DNA of 41,515 bases from an uncultured Methanobrevibacter sp. (GTDB lineage Archaea; Methanobacteriota; Methanobacteria; Methanobacteriales; Methanobacteriaceae): NCBI GenBank assembly GCA_902789505.1, contig CADAOO010000006.1, positions 1 to 41,515 of the forward strand, in the 5' to 3' direction. Every line of letters starts with the position of its first letter. Position 1 is the first letter of the stretch. The position numbers and the translations under genes are program-made. The notes under the pieces were generated by a model, which was not told the DNA's origin, did no database searches, and saw nothing but the letters and a program-made list of their open reading frames with translations. Below, in pieces: positions 39,426-41,515 of the stretch.

Positions 39426-40104
39426 TCAAATCACTTTCTATATTTAAATCCATATTCAGCAATGCCTTCATTGTTTCAATATCAATTTGTCCCGGCGCTG
39501 TAGCATCTCTTCCGGCCGCAAAGGTAATCGGTGAATCAAATTTGGATGCCATAACTCTTGTATAACTTCCCAAATCACCCATTGAAATTGCAATTGTGTT
39601 TTTGCAATGTGAAAGAACTGCAAGGATGGTTATTGTATCTTCCAGATTCTGCGGCATGAAGGCGACTTTTGAAATGTCTCCAAGTTCCTGTTCCTTTTCA
39701 ACTATATAGGTAATCTCATCCAGTCCGGGGGTCTTTTCAAAATCATGATATGAAACTATGGTTGTAACACCGGTGTCATGGATTTTTTTAATATATTCAT
39801 CATTGCTTTGAAGTTCTATATCCACATAATCAACTAAAGGCGCACATTCATACAGGATATTGATTCTTTCTTCTTCACAACCTTTAAAGGACCCTCCTTC
39901 TGAATCAATTCTATTGGTAGCTATCATCGGAAAGTCAATTTCCCTTATGGTGTTTTTTATTTCATCAATATCATGGGTTTTCAATGCATCAATTCTAAAT
40001 TCCAATACATCTGCTCCCTTATCGATGCAATCATGAGCTACTTCAATTACATCTTCACATTTTTCCTGGAAAATCGGAATTGCAATTTTAGTTTGTGAAT
40101 ACAT
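39418..40104 (-). CDS. aroD: 3-Dehydroquinate dehydratase, type I
   Basis: A 228-residue enzyme of the shikimate pathway that converts 3-dehydroquinate to 3-dehydroshikimate through a Schiff base. The catalytic lysine is K146 (DISKVAFMPQN) and the histidine is H120 (SYHDFEKTPG); EFRIDAL and IATNR are also typical. It overlaps the signal-peptidase-like gene by 8 nt. It appears intact, in contrast to the frameshifted aroA at the other end of the window. The 40105-40250 region upstream is AT-rich and holds no other gene. Confidence 0.95.
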   Translation of the reverse strand: MYSQTKIAIPIFQEKCEDVIEVAHDCIDKGADVLEFRIDALKTHDIDEIKNTIREIDFPMIATNRIDSEGGSFKGCEEERINILYECAPLVDYVDIELQSNDEYIKKIHDTGVTTIVSYHDFEKTPGLDEITYIVEKEQELGDISKVAFMPQNLEDTITILAVLSHCKNTIAISMGDLGSYTRVMASKFDSPITFAAGRDATAPGQIDIETMKALLNMDLNIESDLNG

Positions 40105-40250
40105 TAATATTAGTTATGGGTATTGTCATTTATTAAATTTTCTTATGTCCTGTTCAATACCCTTCAAAAACTTTCACAACATCATGCAAAAATCCGTAAC
40201 ATTCAGAAATAGAATATGAGTTTTGAAGTGAGGATATCCAATTTTAAAGA

Positions 40251-40270
40251 AAAATCGTATGGCCGATTTT
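40251..40270 (-). terminator. Likely terminator of the PAP2 gene
   Basis: Read on the minus strand, AAAATCG and CGATTTT form a 7-bp stem with a 6-nt loop, followed by TTCTTT. It lies 37 nt past the stop codon of the PAP2 gene. Confidence 0.45.
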
Positions 40271-40307
40271 GAAAATCAGCATTTTTTGAAAAAAAATAAA
40301 ATAATGT

Positions 40308-41258
40308 TTATGAGGCGGTCTCATAAACATCCTTGTTTCTGTTTTGGAAGAATTTGATTATTGCAGGCACAATCAATATCACAAAGAACGGGAACATGAA
40401 GAAATTTAAGAAGTTTGCAATCTGCGGGGCGAAACTGCTTTTAATTAATGGATATAAAATGTTCATAAGAAGCATATATCCGATATAAGCGCCTCCAATC
40501 CTTAAAAATCTGCGTTCAACAGGTCCTTCGCAGGAAAAGTTGATGAATCTTCTTTCGATTACCCATGATATTAATATGCCCATACAAAATCCTGTGTCCT
40601 TATATGCTTCAAGAGCCATTTTAGCCGGTTCAACAACTAATTTGCCTGCGGAATTATAATCCATCGGATATGATTTGAATGTAGCATATGCTATAAGCAG
40701 GATAGAAAATACTATTCCTGCAGTCAGCATCATTAAGTCAAAGTTAGGGTTATCTCCAATTTTTTCAAATAATTTTTTAACAATCAGCAATGATGCAAAA
40801 GCAATAATTAAACCGACAACAATGTCCAATAGGCTGTGAACTCCCAGATAACAACGGGAAAAGCATATCAGTATCAAACAGATTAGTGAAAAAACTTTAA
40901 ACCCTTTTGTGAAATTCCCTTTGAGAAATGTTCCGAGGAACAGTATTCCGGAAGATGTTGCATGTCCGCTTGGAAGTGAGTATCCTGTCGCATCCTTTAA
41001 AGCACCCTCGAAAGGATGAATTTTTGGATCCTCTATCCATGGACGGTATACGCATGCTGTAAGTTTGATAAAACTGTTTAAAATACGTGAAAATGCAAAG
41101 GATACAAATAGGTATTCCCCAAATTTTTTGTCATAGGCCCAATACAGTATTCCTATCAGAAATAGGATTATGTGTATATTTCCAAATTCAGTACAGCTCA
41201 TGAAGAACTGGTCGAAAAAGCCTCCTGAGGCTCCACGCAATCCCTGTAAAAATAACAA
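40308..41258 (-). CDS. PAP2 (acid phosphatase/undecaprenyl-type) membrane phosphatase
   Basis: A 316-residue membrane protein with the three phosphatase motifs: KLTACVYRP (K65, R72, P73), PSGHA (S97-G98-H99) and SRCYLGVHSLLD (S134, R135, H141, D145). Several TM helices surround them, plus a C-terminal extension of about 120 residues with further helices. The likely substrates are lipid pyrophosphates or phosphatidic acid; polyprenyl pyrophosphate recycling for pseudomurein or glycan export is one possibility. The first residue is encoded by TTG at 41258; no ATG is in frame before residue 20, so the exact start is uncertain. Confidence 0.85.
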   Translation of the reverse strand: MLFLQGLRGASGGFFDQFFMSCTEFGNIHIILFLIGILYWAYDKKFGEYLFVSFAFSRILNSFIKLTACVYRPWIEDPKIHPFEGALKDATGYSLPSGHATSSGILFLGTFLKGNFTKGFKVFSLICLILICFSRCYLGVHSLLDIVVGLIIAFASLLIVKKLFEKIGDNPNFDLMMLTAGIVFSILLIAYATFKSYPMDYNSAGKLVVEPAKMALEAYKDTGFCMGILISWVIERRFINFSCEGPVERRFLRIGGAYIGYMLLMNILYPLIKSSFAPQIANFLNFFMFPFFVILIVPAIIKFFQNRNKDVYETAS

Positions 41259-41320
41259 AAATGCACTTGTTATAATTTATATCACCTCTGTTTTAAAATA
41301 TATTTAACATTCTATAAATA

Positions 41321-41515
41321 TCTTTAAAAATAGTTAAGGATTCTTTCAAAACTTTGCTGATTTGAAAATTGAATAGCTTTTAAAAATAGCGAAGTTTTTG
41401 ATTAGGGTCAATTTAAGACTCTTTCAAAAACTTTGTTGATTTAAAATTTTTTGATTAAAGTTAGTTATGAACTTTTAATCCTGTTTAAAAACAGTTAAAT
41501 TTAATAAGAAATTGG
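41321..41515 (+). repeat. Imperfect short repeats at the right end
   Basis: TTTAAAAATAG-type words recur at about 41323, 41379 and 41481. A longer pair, CTTTCAAAACTTTGCTGATTT (from 41343) and CTTTCAAAAACTTTGTTGATTT (from 41421), lies 78 nt apart. The pattern is a decayed tandem repeat in AT-rich DNA. No gene or RNA is seen between 41280 and the window end. Confidence 0.3.

Overview
This window reads as the chromosome of a methanogenic archaeon of the Methanobacteriales, most likely a Methanobrevibacter-type organism. The DNA is strongly AT-rich. It carries coenzyme M biosynthesis and heterodisulfide-reductase genes, an exosome/proteasome operon, archaeal RNase P proteins, a very large Asn/Thr-rich adhesin-like protein, TATA-box promoters and GGTGAT/GGAG-type ribosome sites. 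The genus is inferred; no 16S rRNA gene is present.

Layout. 1-2.3 kb: the end of a histidine-kinase-type ATPase, a frameshifted aroA, and nth. 2.3-16.7 kb: a sulfur, cysteine and coenzyme M block. It holds cysK, cysE with a small Cys-containing HTH regulator, tRNA-Cys followed directly by cysS, a K+ channel, metY, cysteine desulfurase plus IscU scaffold, a superoxide reductase, then comA, a DUF39/ferredoxin protein (ComF candidate) and a paralogous hdrCBA set. Promoters of cysK, cysE and metY share an ATAAC-N4-GTTAT palindrome just after the TATA box, and cysK and metY also share an identical 18-bp promoter segment. 16.9-21.3 kb: one 1457-residue secreted adhesin-like protein, a beta-helix followed by about ten Ig-like repeats. 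21.3-27.4 kb: an accessory-looking stretch with a membrane-anchored coiled protein, a DHH/RecJ-like nuclease with DnaJ-type zinc fingers, a seven-module zinc-ribbon protein, a zinc-ribbon metallopeptidase, a winged-helix regulator and a zinc-ribbon membrane protein. 27.5-32.8 kb: the RNase P (rnp3, rnp2), proteasome (psmA) and exosome (SBDS, rrp4, rrp41, rrp42) operon. 32.8-36.8 kb, minus strand: mobA-like, a membrane protein, cbiT, ubiX, an HD phosphohydrolase and a small secreted protein. 37.1-38.8 kb: amt-glnK with an NrpR-type operator. 38.8-41.3 kb, minus strand: a signal-peptidase-like protein, aroD and a PAP2 phosphatase.

Most interesting system: comA, the DUF39-ferredoxin protein and hdrC-hdrB-hdrA lie in one direction with short or overlapping junctions. 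HdrA carries a C-terminal MvhD-like domain that has lost every [2Fe-2S] cysteine position, and HdrB lacks one cysteine of its second CCG motif. I infer a specialised Hdr complex that may feed electrons to thiol formation in coenzyme M synthesis rather than reduce CoM-S-S-CoB. With the palindrome-controlled cys/met genes it suggests a coordinated sulfur-assimilation region.
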